A stretch of DNA of 64,000 nucleotides from Psychromonas marina (GCF_030161115.1 NZ_BSPQ01000004.1:62001-126000), one strand, 5' to 3'; positions 28,129-37,840 are shown, numbered from the stretch's first letter. Program-made: numbers and translations. The notes: generated by a model from the letters alone, not told the origin.

Positions 28129-30950
28129 TGGAAAATAATGTTCAGCAGTATCAACAACTAGCAGATATGCTACAGACACGTATTGATGAAAATAGAATTT
28201 TTACCGATCAAGCGCTGCTGCTTGCTTATGGTACCGATGCTAGTTTTTACCGCTTAATCCCTAAAATGGTGCTGCGTTTAAAAAATCTTGATGAAGTTAT
28301 TTTTACTATCCAAGCCTGTGCTCAATTTAATATTGCTTATACCTTTCGTGCGGCAGGGACCAGTTTGTCGGGGCAGGCGGTATCAGACTCGGTGTTAATC
28401 ACATTAACCGATGATTGGCGAAATCATAAAATCAGTGACAATGGCCATAAAATCACCCTGCAACCGGGGGTGATTGGGGCAGATGCGAATAAGTACCTAG
28501 CCTCCTTTGGGCGTAAAATAGGCCCTGATCCTGCTTCTATCAATACTTGTAAAATAGGTGGAATTGCCGCAAACAATGCCAGTGGTATGTGTTGTGGCAG
28601 TGCGCAAAACTCCTACCGCACCGTTGATAGTATGAAGTTAGTATTTGCAGATGGCATCTTGCTTGATACCGCTAGTCCACAAAGTATTCGTGCTTTTGAG
28701 TCTAATCAATCGCGTTTAATAATGGGCATTAACGCGTTATGCGCTGAAGTCGCGAAGAATGAAGCGTTAACGCAACGCATTGTTCATAAATATCGCCTTA
28801 AAAATACTACCGGTTATTCACTGAATGCCTTAGTCGATTATTCAGACCCGATTGAAATCATTAAACATTTAATGATCGGCTCCGAGGGTACGTTAGGGTT
28901 TATTGCTGAAATAACCTATAACACCGTTATCGAACATCCCCATAAAGCGTCAGCGCTGATTGTTTTTAATAATATTGATGAAGCGAGTCAAGCGGTGACT
29001 GCATTAAGCAAAGATCCGGTATCAGCGGTTGAGATGATGGATGGTCGTGCAATGCGTTCCGTTGCTGATAAACCCGGAATGCCCGCGTTTATTGCAGGTT
29101 TAGACCTGCAAGCTGGGACCTTGTTAATAGAGTCACGCGCAAGTGATAAAACCTTATTAGAAGAGCAATGCGCAACGATCATGCAAACCGTTGCACAATT
29201 TAAAGTGATTGAATCGATTCCATTTACCAGCGATTCTGAAACAGTCGCGACGTTGTGGGGTATTCGTAAAGGTATGTTCCCTGCTGTTGGCGCGGTAAGG
29301 GAAGTTGGTACCACGGTGATTATTGAGGATGTTGCTTTCCCCGTTGAACATCTCGCCGCAGGGGTGCTGGATCTGCAAAAACTGTTTGACCGATTCCATT
29401 ATGATGAAGCGATTATTTTTGGTCATGCACTCGAAGGTAATTTACATTTTGTATTCACACAAAGCTTTGAAGATGCTGATGAGATAAAACGCTATGGCGA
29501 TTTTATGGATGCGGTGGCTGAATTAGTGGCGGTTAAATATCAGGGTTCACTAAAAGCGGAGCATGGTACAGGCCGTAATATGGCGCCTTATGTTGAGCTA
29601 GAGTGGGGCAAAGATGGTTATGCCCTAATGCAGAAAATTAAAGCGTTGTTTGATCCCTGCGGTTTATTAAACCCAGGGGTGATTATTAATGATGATCCAC
29701 AGTCGCATCTTAAAAACTTAAAACCGATGCCTAAAGCTGATGAGTTAATTGATCGCTGTATTGAGTGTGGTTTTTGTGAGCCAGTGTGTCCATCACGCAC
29801 GCTGAGTCTATCGCCACGTCAACGTATTGTGCTGTATCGTGAACTACAACGTCGAGAAAGTGCTGGTGAAACGGAAAACATAAAAGATTTACGCAAGGTA
29901 TTTGAATACCAAGGTTTAGATACCTGTGCTGCGACAGGTTTATGTGCCGAACGTTGCCCTGTAGGCATTAATACTGGCGATCTAGTTAAAAAATTACGCA
30001 CTAATAAATATAAAAAGTTCACCCCTATTGCACGTTGGACAGCGAACCATTTCAGTGCCACCACTAAAATGGTTAGTCTGGGGCTGAAAACAAATCAAGT
30101 CGCGCAAAATGTGTTGGGTAAAAAAACGCTTAGTACGGTAGTGAATGGGGTGCGTAATATTAGTGCGGGCAAAACACCCATCTGGATACCTGAAATACCG
30201 AGTGCGAATAACAGCCCTGTACAAAGTACAAAAGCTGCTAACAGCAGTGCTAAAAAAGTGGTGTATTTACCCTCCTGTGCAAGTCGCACCATGGGACAAC
30301 AGGCTGGTAATAGTGATAACCGTCCGTTAACCGAGGTGACACAATCTCTTATCAAAAAAGCAGGATTTGAAGTTATTATTCCAGAGCAGTTATCAGATCA
30401 ATGTTGTGGTATGCCCTACGATAGCAAGGGGATGAATGCACTTGCGGATCAAAAGTCACAACAGTTAGAGAAGGTTTTATGGCAAGCCTCTGAGCAGGGA
30501 AAATGGCCGGTATTAATGGATACCAGCCCCTGCGCAAAACAGAGTATCGAAAAGTTTAGCCAACCGATAGAGGTACTAGAGCCGACAGGTTTTGTGCTTA
30601 AATATCTACTTGAGCATTTAACCATAAAACCCATTGATGAAGCGGTAATGTTACATGTGACCTGTAGTTCGCGTCGCATGGGGTTAGAAAATAGCATGCT
30701 TGAGTTGGCTAAAACCTGTGCTTCAGAAGTGATTATCCCTGAACATATTCAATGTTGTGGTTGGGCGGGCGATAAAGGTTTTACCACCCCTGAATTGAAT
30801 GAAGCAGCGCTGCATACACTAAAAGAGCAAGTGCCGAATAGTTGTAAACGTGGATTTAGTAATAGTCGGACTTGTGAAATAGGGCTATCGCACCACAGTG
30901 GTATCCCTTATCAATCCATCTTGTATTTGGTGGATGAGGCGAGTCATTAA
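28128..30950 (+). CDS. FAD/Fe-S D-lactate dehydrogenase (Dld-II type)
   Basis: This 940-residue protein oxidises D-lactate and feeds electrons to the respiratory chain. In order it has a FAD-binding PCMH domain (about 35-265, 'FRAAGTSLSGQAVSDSVLI'), a FAD-oxidase C-terminal domain (about 275-530; 'FGHALEGNLHF', 'EHGTGRNMAPYVE'), two [4Fe-4S] motifs ('CIECGFCEPVCP', 'CAATGLCAERCP') and two CCG cysteine-rich domains ('DQCCGMPYDSKG', 'IQCCGWAGDKG'). It matches the layout of Shewanella oneidensis Dld-II, also beside lldP and lldEFG. A rho-independent terminator follows. Confidence 0.92.
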   Translation: MENNVQQYQQLADMLQTRIDENRIFTDQALLLAYGTDASFYRLIPKMVLRLKNLDEVIFTIQACAQFNIAYTFRAAGTSLSGQAVSDSVLITLTDDWRNHKISDNGHKITLQPGVIGADANKYLASFGRKIGPDPASINTCKIGGIAANNASGMCCGSAQNSYRTVDSMKLVFADGILLDTASPQSIRAFESNQSRLIMGINALCAEVAKNEALTQRIVHKYRLKNTTGYSLNALVDYSDPIEIIKHLMIGSEGTLGFIAEITYNTVIEHPHKASALIVFNNIDEASQAVTALSKDPVSAVEMMDGRAMRSVADKPGMPAFIAGLDLQAGTLLIESRASDKTLLEEQCATIMQTVAQFKVIESIPFTSDSETVATLWGIRKGMFPAVGAVREVGTTVIIEDVAFPVEHLAAGVLDLQKLFDRFHYDEAIIFGHALEGNLHFVFTQSFEDADEIKRYGDFMDAVAELVAVKYQGSLKAEHGTGRNMAPYVELEWGKDGYALMQKIKALFDPCGLLNPGVIINDDPQSHLKNLKPMPKADELIDRCIECGFCEPVCPSRTLSLSPRQRIVLYRELQRRESAGETENIKDLRKVFEYQGLDTCAATGLCAERCPVGINTGDLVKKLRTNKYKKFTPIARWTANHFSATTKMVSLGLKTNQVAQNVLGKKTLSTVVNGVRNISAGKTPIWIPEIPSANNSPVQSTKAANSSAKKVVYLPSCASRTMGQQAGNSDNRPLTEVTQSLIKKAGFEVIIPEQLSDQCCGMPYDSKGMNALADQKSQQLEKVLWQASEQGKWPVLMDTSPCAKQSIEKFSQPIEVLEPTGFVLKYLLEHLTIKPIDEAVMLHVTCSSRRMGLENSMLELAKTCASEVIIPEHIQCCGWAGDKGFTTPELNEAALHTLKEQVPNSCKRGFSNSRTCEIGLSHHSGIPYQSILYLVDEASH

Positions 30951-30971
30951 ATCTAAATAGTTAATATTATT

Positions 30972-31004
30972 GCGCCTGTTGAGTTACTTCAGCAGGCGCT
31001 TTTT
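30972..31004 (+). terminator. rho-independent terminator of the lactate operon
   Basis: An 11-bp stem with one G-U pair (30972-30982 with 30989-30999) and a 6-nt loop is followed by TTTTT. It separates the lactate genes from the convergent histidine-kinase gene. Confidence 0.85.
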
Positions 31005-31007
31005 AGC

Positions 31008-32399
31008 TTATTGTGAAAATTCAACTTGAACGCTTAACCCCGGGTTATTATCAAGCAATTTTATACTACCGTTATGTAGTTGAATAATCGCTTTGACTAA
31101 GGTTAACCCTAAACCAAAACCTGCAATCTGGCGGCTTTTTTCAATGCGGTACAGGCGTTGAAATACTTTATCTTTTTCGCTATCGCAAATGCCAGGGCCA
31201 TTATCACTGACTATGAAACCATTTTTAGTTAACTGTAAGCTAATGGTTGCCTTATCTCCGGCATATTTACTGGCGTTCTCTAATAAGTTATACACAGCGC
31301 GGAATAACAAACTTGCATCGCCTTTAATAGAAACTTCCAAATCACTTTTGAGTTTAATAATCTGTTGTTTTTCTTCTGTCAGTGGTTCAATTAAATCCAC
31401 GGCATCAACCATTATTTGTTGTAGGTTGACGGTTTTAAAATGTTGGCTTTTTTGCTCTTGTTGTTGCTGTAGGCGCGTTAACTCTAGCATTGCACTGAAA
31501 GTAAATAGGATTTCATCTAGCTTCTCTAGCATCGATTGCAATTGTTCACTGGGTAAATTGTGCTTTAAGTTAGCCTCTATTTCAGATTCGAGTTGCTGCC
31601 TTAAATGCCCTAATGGTGTACGTAAATCGTGCGCGATAGCATCGGTAATACCCGCAATGGTTTCAAAGGAGTGTTGTAATTGATTAAGCATGGTATTGAT
31701 ATGCAACGCCATATGGTCATATTCATCATTGTGTTTAGAGACAGCGATACGTGCACTTAATTGGCCCGATTCAACACGTAATGCAACTTTGTTAATGCTA
31801 TTAATGCGTTTTAAAACCCGTGTAGAAAAGATAAGGCCGGTGATTAATCCCATTAATAGTGCTAAACATAAAGCAATCATAGAAGCTGTGATGAATTGCC
31901 CTTTGAGGTCATATAGGTACTCATCATCAATGGCAATAATTAATAAGCCATCGGGTAAAGATTGAGAACAACCAGAAATAAGGCGGATCTCTTCATATTT
32001 GTCTAACCAGATAGGGAAACGTGCGAGCTTAGAACATTGTGATAGGTTTGATGGGATTGAGTTCAACCGGCCAATCATTTTTGATTGTGTTTGATAGGTT
32101 AATAAATACTGTCGAGAACTTTCCGCTTGAAGTTTAAACTGCGCTATAAATTCATCGTTATTGAGTTGTTGGGCAAGTTGAGTTTGTTGTTGGATAATAT
32201 TATCCATCTGCAAGTGTTGCTGACGACTCATCTGACCAATACTAAGTTGGAATAATACCACCAGTAAAACGATCACGACGGCTAATAATAAACCGGTATA
32301 TAAAAAGGTTAAGCGCCAGATAGAACGGGCTTGTTTAACCGTTTTCCACCATTCGGTAACCGATGCCACGCACTGTTTCCAATAAAGGGGTAACCCCAT
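31008..32399 (-). CDS. sensor histidine kinase
   Basis: A 463-residue HK partner of the response regulator just upstream. It has two transmembrane helices (about residues 27-50 and 165-190) around a periplasmic sensing loop, a HAMP linker, the H-box 'AIAHDLRTPLGHLR', and an ATPase domain with N-box 'NLLENASKYAG', G1 'DNGPGI' and G2 'GFGLGLTLVKA'. All kinase boxes are intact. ATG 32399 is preceded by AGGTAGAG; a TTG at 32402 is the ORF limit. The gene overlaps the response regulator by 65 nt. Confidence 0.9.
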   Translation of the reverse strand: MGLPLYWKQCVASVTEWWKTVKQARSIWRLTFLYTGLLLAVVIVLLVVLFQLSIGQMSRQQHLQMDNIIQQQTQLAQQLNNDEFIAQFKLQAESSRQYLLTYQTQSKMIGRLNSIPSNLSQCSKLARFPIWLDKYEEIRLISGCSQSLPDGLLIIAIDDEYLYDLKGQFITASMIALCLALLMGLITGLIFSTRVLKRINSINKVALRVESGQLSARIAVSKHNDEYDHMALHINTMLNQLQHSFETIAGITDAIAHDLRTPLGHLRQQLESEIEANLKHNLPSEQLQSMLEKLDEILFTFSAMLELTRLQQQQEQKSQHFKTVNLQQIMVDAVDLIEPLTEEKQQIIKLKSDLEVSIKGDASLLFRAVYNLLENASKYAGDKATISLQLTKNGFIVSDNGPGICDSEKDKVFQRLYRIEKSRQIAGFGLGLTLVKAIIQLHNGSIKLLDNNPGLSVQVEFSQ

Positions 32400-33018
32400 C
32401 AAGCTCTACCTTTTTTCGTAATCGTGCCATATGCACATCAATAACATTAGTTTGTGGGTCAAACTGATAATCCCAAACCGCTTCAAAAAGCATTGAACGC
32501 GACACAACTTGCCCACTGTGTTCCATTAAATAGCGTAATAACTTAAACTCTTTAGGTTGCAAAGTTAGCTCATTGCCCCCCCTGAATGCCTTATGAGAAA
32601 GTAGATCCATCTTTAGGTCTGCGACCTGTAGGGTGCTCGTAAGTTGCTGGCTAGTATTACCTTTACGTTGAATTAATATTTCAATTCGGACTAACAGCTC
32701 AGACAATGCAAAGGGTTTGATGAGGTAATCATCCCCCCCTTCACGCAACCCTTTAACTCGTTCAGAAACACTATCTAATGCACTTAAAATAAGTACCGGT
32801 GTTTCTTTACCGGCTTTTCTTAATGTACTTAATACCGTTAAGCCATCTAATTTAGGCAACATTCTATCGAGCAAGATGAGTTGATACTTCCCCTCTAGCG
32901 CTAAAAATAATCCATCTTGTCCATTATCGGCGAGATCGACTTCATACCCTTGTTCTTGAAGTGCTTTTTGCAAATATTCACGGGTTGTTTGGTTATCTTC
33001 AATAACAAGAATGCGCAC
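32335..33018 (-). CDS. response regulator, OmpR family
   Basis: The 227-residue regulator has a receiver domain (phospho-acceptor Asp in 'LILLDRMLPKLDG', acidic pair 'IEDN', Lys in 'YLIKPFALSEL') and an OmpR/PhoB winged helix ('VWDYQFDPQTNVIDVHMARLRKKV'). Most of the family starts at residues like these (MRILVIEDN), so I use GTG 33018, which has TAGGAG 6 nt upstream, rather than the longer ATG 33048. A PepSY gene lies upstream and the kinase downstream, forming a three-gene operon. Confidence 0.93.
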   Translation of the reverse strand: MRILVIEDNQTTREYLQKALQEQGYEVDLADNGQDGLFLALEGKYQLILLDRMLPKLDGLTVLSTLRKAGKETPVLILSALDSVSERVKGLREGGDDYLIKPFALSELLVRIEILIQRKGNTSQQLTSTLQVADLKMDLLSHKAFRGGNELTLQPKEFKLLRYLMEHSGQVVSRSMLFEAVWDYQFDPQTNVIDVHMARLRKKVELDGVTPLLETVRGIGYRMVENG

Positions 33019-33062
33019 AGAGGCTCCTAAAGGGAGGGTTTCTCCCAACAGTTGGATTTAAA

Positions 33063-33614
33063 TTAGTATTTCATCACAGGTAGTACATTACCGGTTTTTA
33101 TATCAACAATGACACGTTTAGGGCCCTGTTCATTCATTAATTTAAATTTATAAAAAGTAATACCTTTTTCATTTTCTAATTCAAACTCGAAAACCTCTGC
33201 ATTGTACTTTTGCTTTAATTGCGCAATGGTTTTACCTAATTCAAAATTTGATGCTTTTAATTCTTCTAATGCTTGTAATTCATCATCATCTAAACGGTTA
33301 ACCATTAAGTACTTAAGATTTTTTTTCTCTTCTTTTAACACTGCACCATCTTCAAGGCTTAACTCTAATTTATGTTTTTCCTGTGTCTCGAAGTTGATCG
33401 CTTCAATTTCGTAAGTCGCTTGATTATGGTGATCATCAATTTCAAACTCAATAATGTATTGTGCATAATCACTGCTTACTTTTTCAATTGCTTGCTCTAC
33501 AGAAAAATTAGCACGCTGAATTGCCATTGTTGCTAATACATCGTCCTCTTTGCCGGCTACTGCTGAAACAGAAGTTAGTATTAGTGCTGCACCGATTAGT
33601 TTAGTAAATTTCAT
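33063..33614 (-). CDS. exported PepSY-domain protein of the two-component operon
   Basis: This 183-residue protein has a signal peptide (about residues 1-20, ending VAG) and two PepSY-like repeats (about 40-105 and 120-180, each with a 'Y.(I/V)FE(I/L)...' pattern and a downstream 'VD.KTGNVL'-like strand). PepSY domains often inhibit proteases or sense envelope state. It is the first gene before the OmpR-type regulator and kinase, so it probably modulates or reports to that system; that is inference. Confidence 0.8.
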   Translation of the reverse strand: MKFTKLIGAALILTSVSAVAGKEDDVLATMAIQRANFSVEQAIEKVSSDYAQYIIEFEIDDHHNQATYEIEAINFETQEKHKLELSLEDGAVLKEEKKNLKYLMVNRLDDDELQALEELKASNFELGKTIAQLKQKYNAEVFEFELENEKGITFYKFKLMNEQGPKRVIVDIKTGNVLPVMKY

Positions 33615-33725
33615 TTTATTTGCCTTGTTCGCTATTAGTTGATGGCTGAAGTATAGACTTTGCCCATTTCAACAAGGTGGATAAAACATTACAAAAAGTT
33701 AATGTTACTTTTTTTAAAATCAACG

Positions 33726-34481
33726 TTAGATGTGGCTATTTTCAGTAAAGAAAACTTCGTGCTTTTTATGTGGCCCGCTATTGTCAGTTAATTCAATAGA
33801 CTTCAAACCCTGTTGATATTGCAATTTTTCAACCACTTCGCGGGTAAAGAAGCTGTTCTGTTTATCATTAATAAACTCACTCACATCACACCACTTAGCT
33901 TCTGCAATCTCATCAATATCTTGTATATTAATCTCTGTTGTTAACGCCTTTAACGCGCATAGAAAGTAGATATTAGACTTACCAAAGCGAAACACCTCTT
34001 TGGAAGCAAAGCCTTGAACAGCAACAAACTCACTGTGGATGCCTGTCTCTTCAAATACTTCCCGTACAATTGCTTCTGATATCTTTTCACCGAGTTCAAT
34101 ATGCCCGCCGGGTAACTTAAAACCACTGTGGGTAGCTAATCGTTCACGAATTACCAATACTTGATTATTTTCATTAAAAATAAGTGCACCAGCACCGATG
34201 CTATAGGTGGGTACAAAAGGTGCGTAGGCATCCGATTTAAGGCGTAAAATAAGCGTTATTTCATCTTCTAAGCAATTATGAAAAACAAAACCTGCATCGG
34301 TGAGCAACTTAATAAACCCCGATTGTTGAATCGATAAGCTAAACCAAATCAATTGTTTAGATTGCTCTTTGGCGGTTAATAATAAGTGATGGAACTGCTC
34401 TGAAAATTCAGATATCGATTCTGGCAATGTTTGCTTGTTGAGCACAACGCCGTTGTAGTCATCAAATTGGTAAGTGAGCAC
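33726..34481 (-). CDS. Nudix hydrolase with extra N-terminal domain
   Basis: The 251-residue protein carries a complete Nudix box in the second half: 'GGHIELGEKISEAIVREVFEETGI' pattern, spanning about residues 125-148, with the catalytic Glu pair REVxEE. The first 100 residues form an additional domain like that of Nudix_N_2 proteins. Nudix enzymes cleave nucleoside diphosphates linked to a group X; no substrate can be named. It is an isolated gene. Confidence 0.85.
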   Translation of the reverse strand: MLTYQFDDYNGVVLNKQTLPESISEFSEQFHHLLLTAKEQSKQLIWFSLSIQQSGFIKLLTDAGFVFHNCLEDEITLILRLKSDAYAPFVPTYSIGAGALIFNENNQVLVIRERLATHSGFKLPGGHIELGEKISEAIVREVFEETGIHSEFVAVQGFASKEVFRFGKSNIYFLCALKALTTEINIQDIDEIAEAKWCDVSEFINDKQNSFFTREVVEKLQYQQGLKSIELTDNSGPHKKHEVFFTENSHI

Positions 34482-34712
34482 AGAGTTTCCTTTTTTATAT
34501 TTTAATTATTGGATTGGGGGTACTGATCTTTATTACTATCTGCCTTCTGAGGTTTATAGTAAAGCGTGTCGATAATTTTAGTGTCTCTTTTGTTGTTATT
34601 ATTTTCTGCAGTCTTAGCCGGAGACGTACTTAATCACTTTAACATAGATAAATTATCTTTTTGTGAAGCACTAGGCGCTCAACTTTTATTCTTTTATCAT
34701 CCCCGCCCGATA

Positions 34713-34734
34713 GAAACAGCATCCGCGCTGTTTC
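34713..34734. other. 8-bp inverted repeat in the Nudix/lipoprotein gap
   Basis: GAAACAGC is repeated inverted as GCTGTTTC with a 6-nt spacer, 55 nt before the lipoprotein gene. It could be an operator or a weak terminator for upstream transcription. The rest of the 307-nt gap shows no gene. Confidence 0.35.
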
Positions 34735-34788
34735 GTATTTAAATTTTTAGCTTACGCGAGATAAGCCCTTAGGATTACCTGTATCAAT

Positions 34789-35352
34789 ATGAAAAAGAAT
34801 ATTTTAAAAACTGTTATTTTGGCAACATTCACCGCATCTGTAGCGGGTGGTTTATCTGGTTGTGTTGGTAGCAACGCAGTCACAGGTCATTTAATGGCAT
34901 TTAATGTAAAAGCTGTTGATAACCGTTATGCGCGTGGTGGCTTAAATATGTTACTTACCCCGGTTTATGCATTAACGGTTGCAGCAGATGCGATTGTATT
35001 TAACTCAGTTGAGTTTTGGTCGGGCAAAAACCCAATCAACGGTAAGCCACATATCTTCGATACAAAAACAGATACCATGCTTAATATCAATGATGACTTA
35101 CACCCATCATTGATCGATGCGCCAATCGACCCAATCACTAAAGCAGACAGCGTTGAAAAAGAGGTTTACTCAACGCAAATGGAAGCAATTAATGAAAATA
35201 CGCTTGATTTCCATATCGTTTATAGCAATGGTGAGAAAGCAACGTTACGTGGCGAAAAATCGGGTGATATCGTGACTTTTTACATGGACGGTGAGTTTGT
35301 AACAACCACCACCATGGATGAGTTAGTGGCGTATGAAGAGACGCACGCATAA
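34789..35352 (+). CDS. DUF3332-like lipoprotein
   Basis: This 187-residue protein has a lipoprotein signal (residues 1-25; lipobox LSGC at Cys25), so it is a lipid-anchored envelope protein. The body contains 'RYARGGLNMLLTPVYALTVAADAIVFNSVEFWSGKNP', a short hydrophobic region typical of the DUF3332 family, then a polar C-terminal part. No enzyme motif is visible. It stands alone, with a hairpin after the stop. Confidence 0.8.
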   Translation: MKKNILKTVILATFTASVAGGLSGCVGSNAVTGHLMAFNVKAVDNRYARGGLNMLLTPVYALTVAADAIVFNSVEFWSGKNPINGKPHIFDTKTDTMLNINDDLHPSLIDAPIDPITKADSVEKEVYSTQMEAINENTLDFHIVYSNGEKATLRGEKSGDIVTFYMDGEFVTTTTMDELVAYEETHA

Positions 35353-35384
35353 GTAATACGCGTTCGTTATCAGCGAAATTAATG

Positions 35385-35408
35385 GCAGTGCTTTTTTGTT
35401 AGCACTGC
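35385..35408. terminator. hairpin between the lipoprotein and channel genes
   Basis: GCAGTGCT pairs with AGCACTGC across an 8-nt T-rich loop. It sits between convergent genes; a full U-run after the stem is missing, so the strength is uncertain. Confidence 0.5.
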
Positions 35409-35417
35409 ATATTAATA

Positions 35418-36272
35418 TTATCTATTTTTCTGCTGCTGCATGAGCAGTGTTTTTATCTCCGCAATCTGCAACTGTAATTCCTGCATCGTTGGCTGTTGCG
35501 CTTCGTTATTATTCAGGTCCGCTTCTATCTGTCGTTCCTGTTCTAACACATTCACCACAATGCCGATCACCATATTGAGAAAGGCAAAAGCGGTAAAAAA
35601 GATGAATGTCAGATAGTAGATCCATGATAATGGGTAAACCGTCATGCTTTCATACATCACGTCAGTCCAGTCCTCAAAGGTCATTACCCTAAATAACGTC
35701 AACAGACTGATCGAAATATCACCCCATAATTCAGGGTTAATGCCCGCAAAGAACGTGGTGCCAACCGCAGCATAGATATAAAAGATGATAAACATCAATA
35801 GCATGACATAACCCAATTGGGGCAGCGCTTTAACTAAAGAGTTAATTAGAATACGTAATTCAGGAATGATGCTGACCATTCTTAATACCCTGAAAATACG
35901 CACCAAGCGGCCTAAGTAGGCTATTTCGCTATCCTCAACGGGGATAAGACTCACTAAGACAATAAAGGTATCAAAGATATTCCAGAAGTTATGGAAGAAG
36001 CGTTTTTTGTCAGGCTCACCAATGAAACGGATAATAATCTCGGTTAAGAAAATGACCGTGATCGCAATATCTAATATCGATAAAATACTCATCGCCGTTG
36101 CGGATATTTGATAGCTATGCGCACCGATCATTAGCGCAGAGAAGATAATAATCGCGATAACAAATAGTTCAAAAACTTTGTTATTTCTTATCTCATAAAA
36201 ACGTCGTTGTAGTGTGCTATGTCCAGCGCTTACTAATTTTTTATCGATAGATTTATCAAACTTAGTCATCAT
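35418..36272 (-). CDS. single-domain voltage-gated cation channel
   Basis: The 284-residue protein has one set of S1-S6 helices (S1 about 33-53, S4 about 117-137, S6 about 217-243), like bacterial Nav channels that assemble as tetramers. S4 carries gating arginines at every third position (R122, R125, R128, R131). The pore motif near residues 198-204 (T-F-E-D-W-T-D) differs from the common TLESWSM. A coiled coil (about 260-282) follows the S6. The second ATG (36269) is equally possible as start. The protein is an isolated gene. Confidence 0.88.
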   Translation of the reverse strand: MMTKFDKSIDKKLVSAGHSTLQRRFYEIRNNKVFELFVIAIIIFSALMIGAHSYQISATAMSILSILDIAITVIFLTEIIIRFIGEPDKKRFFHNFWNIFDTFIVLVSLIPVEDSEIAYLGRLVRIFRVLRMVSIIPELRILINSLVKALPQLGYVMLLMFIIFYIYAAVGTTFFAGINPELWGDISISLLTLFRVMTFEDWTDVMYESMTVYPLSWIYYLTFIFFTAFAFLNMVIGIVVNVLEQERQIEADLNNNEAQQPTMQELQLQIAEIKTLLMQQQKNR

Positions 36273-36385
36273 TTTCCTCCGTGAAACGAACTTGTTTGCT
36301 TAGGATAAAATGAATTGGTGAAACTGTCTAGATAGTCTAAATCCACAATATAAGTGCTAGATTATAAAGCATATTGTAGAAATAA

Positions 36386-36613
36386 TTAGCGTATTAGAGG
36401 TTTCAGCATCTTTTCTAAGCCATTCAATTTAATTTCGTACATCAATGCTAATTGTTTACCTAGCTTTCCTTCGGGGAAACCATTGCTATAAAACCAGACT
36501 AAATAGGGTTCAGGCAGAAATATTAATTTTCTACCAGCATATTTCCCGAAGGGCATGACTTGATTAATTGCTTCACTGAGTGCTTTTGGATCATCTAACA
36601 ATGTCTTTTTCAC
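36386..36613 (-). CDS. DUF3820 protein
   Basis: A 75-residue protein with the DUF3820 core 'MPFGKYAGRKLIFLPEPYLVWF'. It has no signal or membrane segment. It starts with GTG at 36613 and no clear ribosome site is visible. Members of this family are found in many marine gammaproteobacteria; function is unknown. Confidence 0.8.
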   Translation of the reverse strand: MKKTLLDDPKALSEAINQVMPFGKYAGRKLIFLPEPYLVWFYSNGFPEGKLGKQLALMYEIKLNGLEKMLKPLIR

Positions 36614-36659
36614 TTTTTGGATAGTATAAAAGGATATATTAGCAAAACATGGAGTTCCT

Positions 36660-37175
36660 ATGACAATTAATATTCGTCCTTGCCAATTAGATCAGTTGAG
36701 TCTGTTACGTGACGTTTCTATCGAAACTTATCGTGATACTTTTGAAGAGAGTAATAGTGAAGCGTTAATGCAGCAGTATCTTGATGATGCACTCACTGAG
36801 GAAAAATTAAGCCAACAATTACAAACAGTAGGCAGTTATTTTTATTTTATCTATTTTGCTGATCAGGTTGCTGGCTTTTTAAAGGTCAATATTGATGCTG
36901 CACAGAGTGATGATGTGGCTAAAGACAGTTTAGAGATCGAGCGTTTTTATATCCGTAAACTTTTTTTGCGTAACGGATTAGGCAATAAGTTGATGCAGTT
37001 TGCTTATAACCTTGGGCAGGAGTTTGGTAAGTCTGCTGTTTGGTTAGGTGTTTGGGAACACAATGTACCTGCATTGGCCTTTTATCACGCGCACGGATTT
37101 CAACAAGTCGGTGAACATCCTTTCGATATGGCCGGTGATCTGCAAACCGACCTATTACTCAAAAGAGAATTATGA
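36660..37175 (+). CDS. GNAT N-acetyltransferase
   Basis: The 171-residue protein is a GNAT family acetyltransferase ('ERFYIRKLFLRNGLGNKLMQFA' acetyl-CoA loop and 'HNVPALAFYHAHGFQ'). GGAG precedes the start. The substrate is unknown. It precedes the five-gene YHS/ATP-grasp/MFS operon on the same strand by 198 nt, so membership is possible but not indicated by spacing. Confidence 0.88.
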   Translation: MTINIRPCQLDQLSLLRDVSIETYRDTFEESNSEALMQQYLDDALTEEKLSQQLQTVGSYFYFIYFADQVAGFLKVNIDAAQSDDVAKDSLEIERFYIRKLFLRNGLGNKLMQFAYNLGQEFGKSAVWLGVWEHNVPALAFYHAHGFQQVGEHPFDMAGDLQTDLLLKREL

Positions 37176-37373
37176 AAATAACTATTTTGACTGTCTTTTT
37201 ATTCTAAATTTCAAATTAATCAGTGTGTTATTACTAATAATGGCAGGTAAATTTATCTAGTTAATGATTAAATAGATAATTATTTTTTAATTTGTTGAAA
37301 TACATTTATTGCTTTCAGGGTCTAATGTTAAGTAGTTGTTAATATTATTCCTTAATTTAAAAGTGGTATTTGT

Positions 37374-37838
37374 ATGAAGTTATTAAAGTTAAGCATAAAA
37401 ACCTTACTGTTACTGTTTATCGTGGGCACTAGTTCAGCACAAGCTGGAACGGTAGTTGATCATATTTATACCGGATATTTTAATAATAAAGCAGTCTCTG
37501 GTTATGATGTTATCGCTTATTTTGAACAGTCGCAGCCAGTTGAAGGCTCCTCTAAATATCAGCTTAGCTATAAAGGTGCAGACTGGTACTTTTCTTCACA
37601 AAGTAACCTCGACAAATTCAAAGCAAATCCAGAAAAGTATGCACCGCAATATGGCGGCTACTGTGCATGGGCGATGTCTAATGATAAAGCTGCACCGGGC
37701 AACCCTCCTTTTTGGACTATTTACAACGATAAGTTATACCTCAATTATGATCAGAAAGTATTAGATACGTGGCGTGTCAATAAAGACCAGTTCATTAAGA
37801 AAGCAGATGCTCATTGGGCAAGTATGGAAAAGGAATAA
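37374..37838 (+). CDS. exported YHS-domain protein
   Basis: The 154-residue protein has a signal peptide (about residues 1-24, ending AQA) followed by a YHS domain, usually a metal-binding module: 'VSGYDVIAYF' and 'YAPQYGGYCAWAMS' with cysteine in the usual place. YHS domains are found in heavy-metal and reductase proteins. Here it begins a tight operon: 2 nt to the next gene, then two ATP-grasp enzymes and an MFS transporter. Confidence 0.85.
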   Translation: MKLLKLSIKTLLLLFIVGTSSAQAGTVVDHIYTGYFNNKAVSGYDVIAYFEQSQPVEGSSKYQLSYKGADWYFSSQSNLDKFKANPEKYAPQYGGYCAWAMSNDKAAPGNPPFWTIYNDKLYLNYDQKVLDTWRVNKDQFIKKADAHWASMEKE

Positions 37839-37840
37839 CC

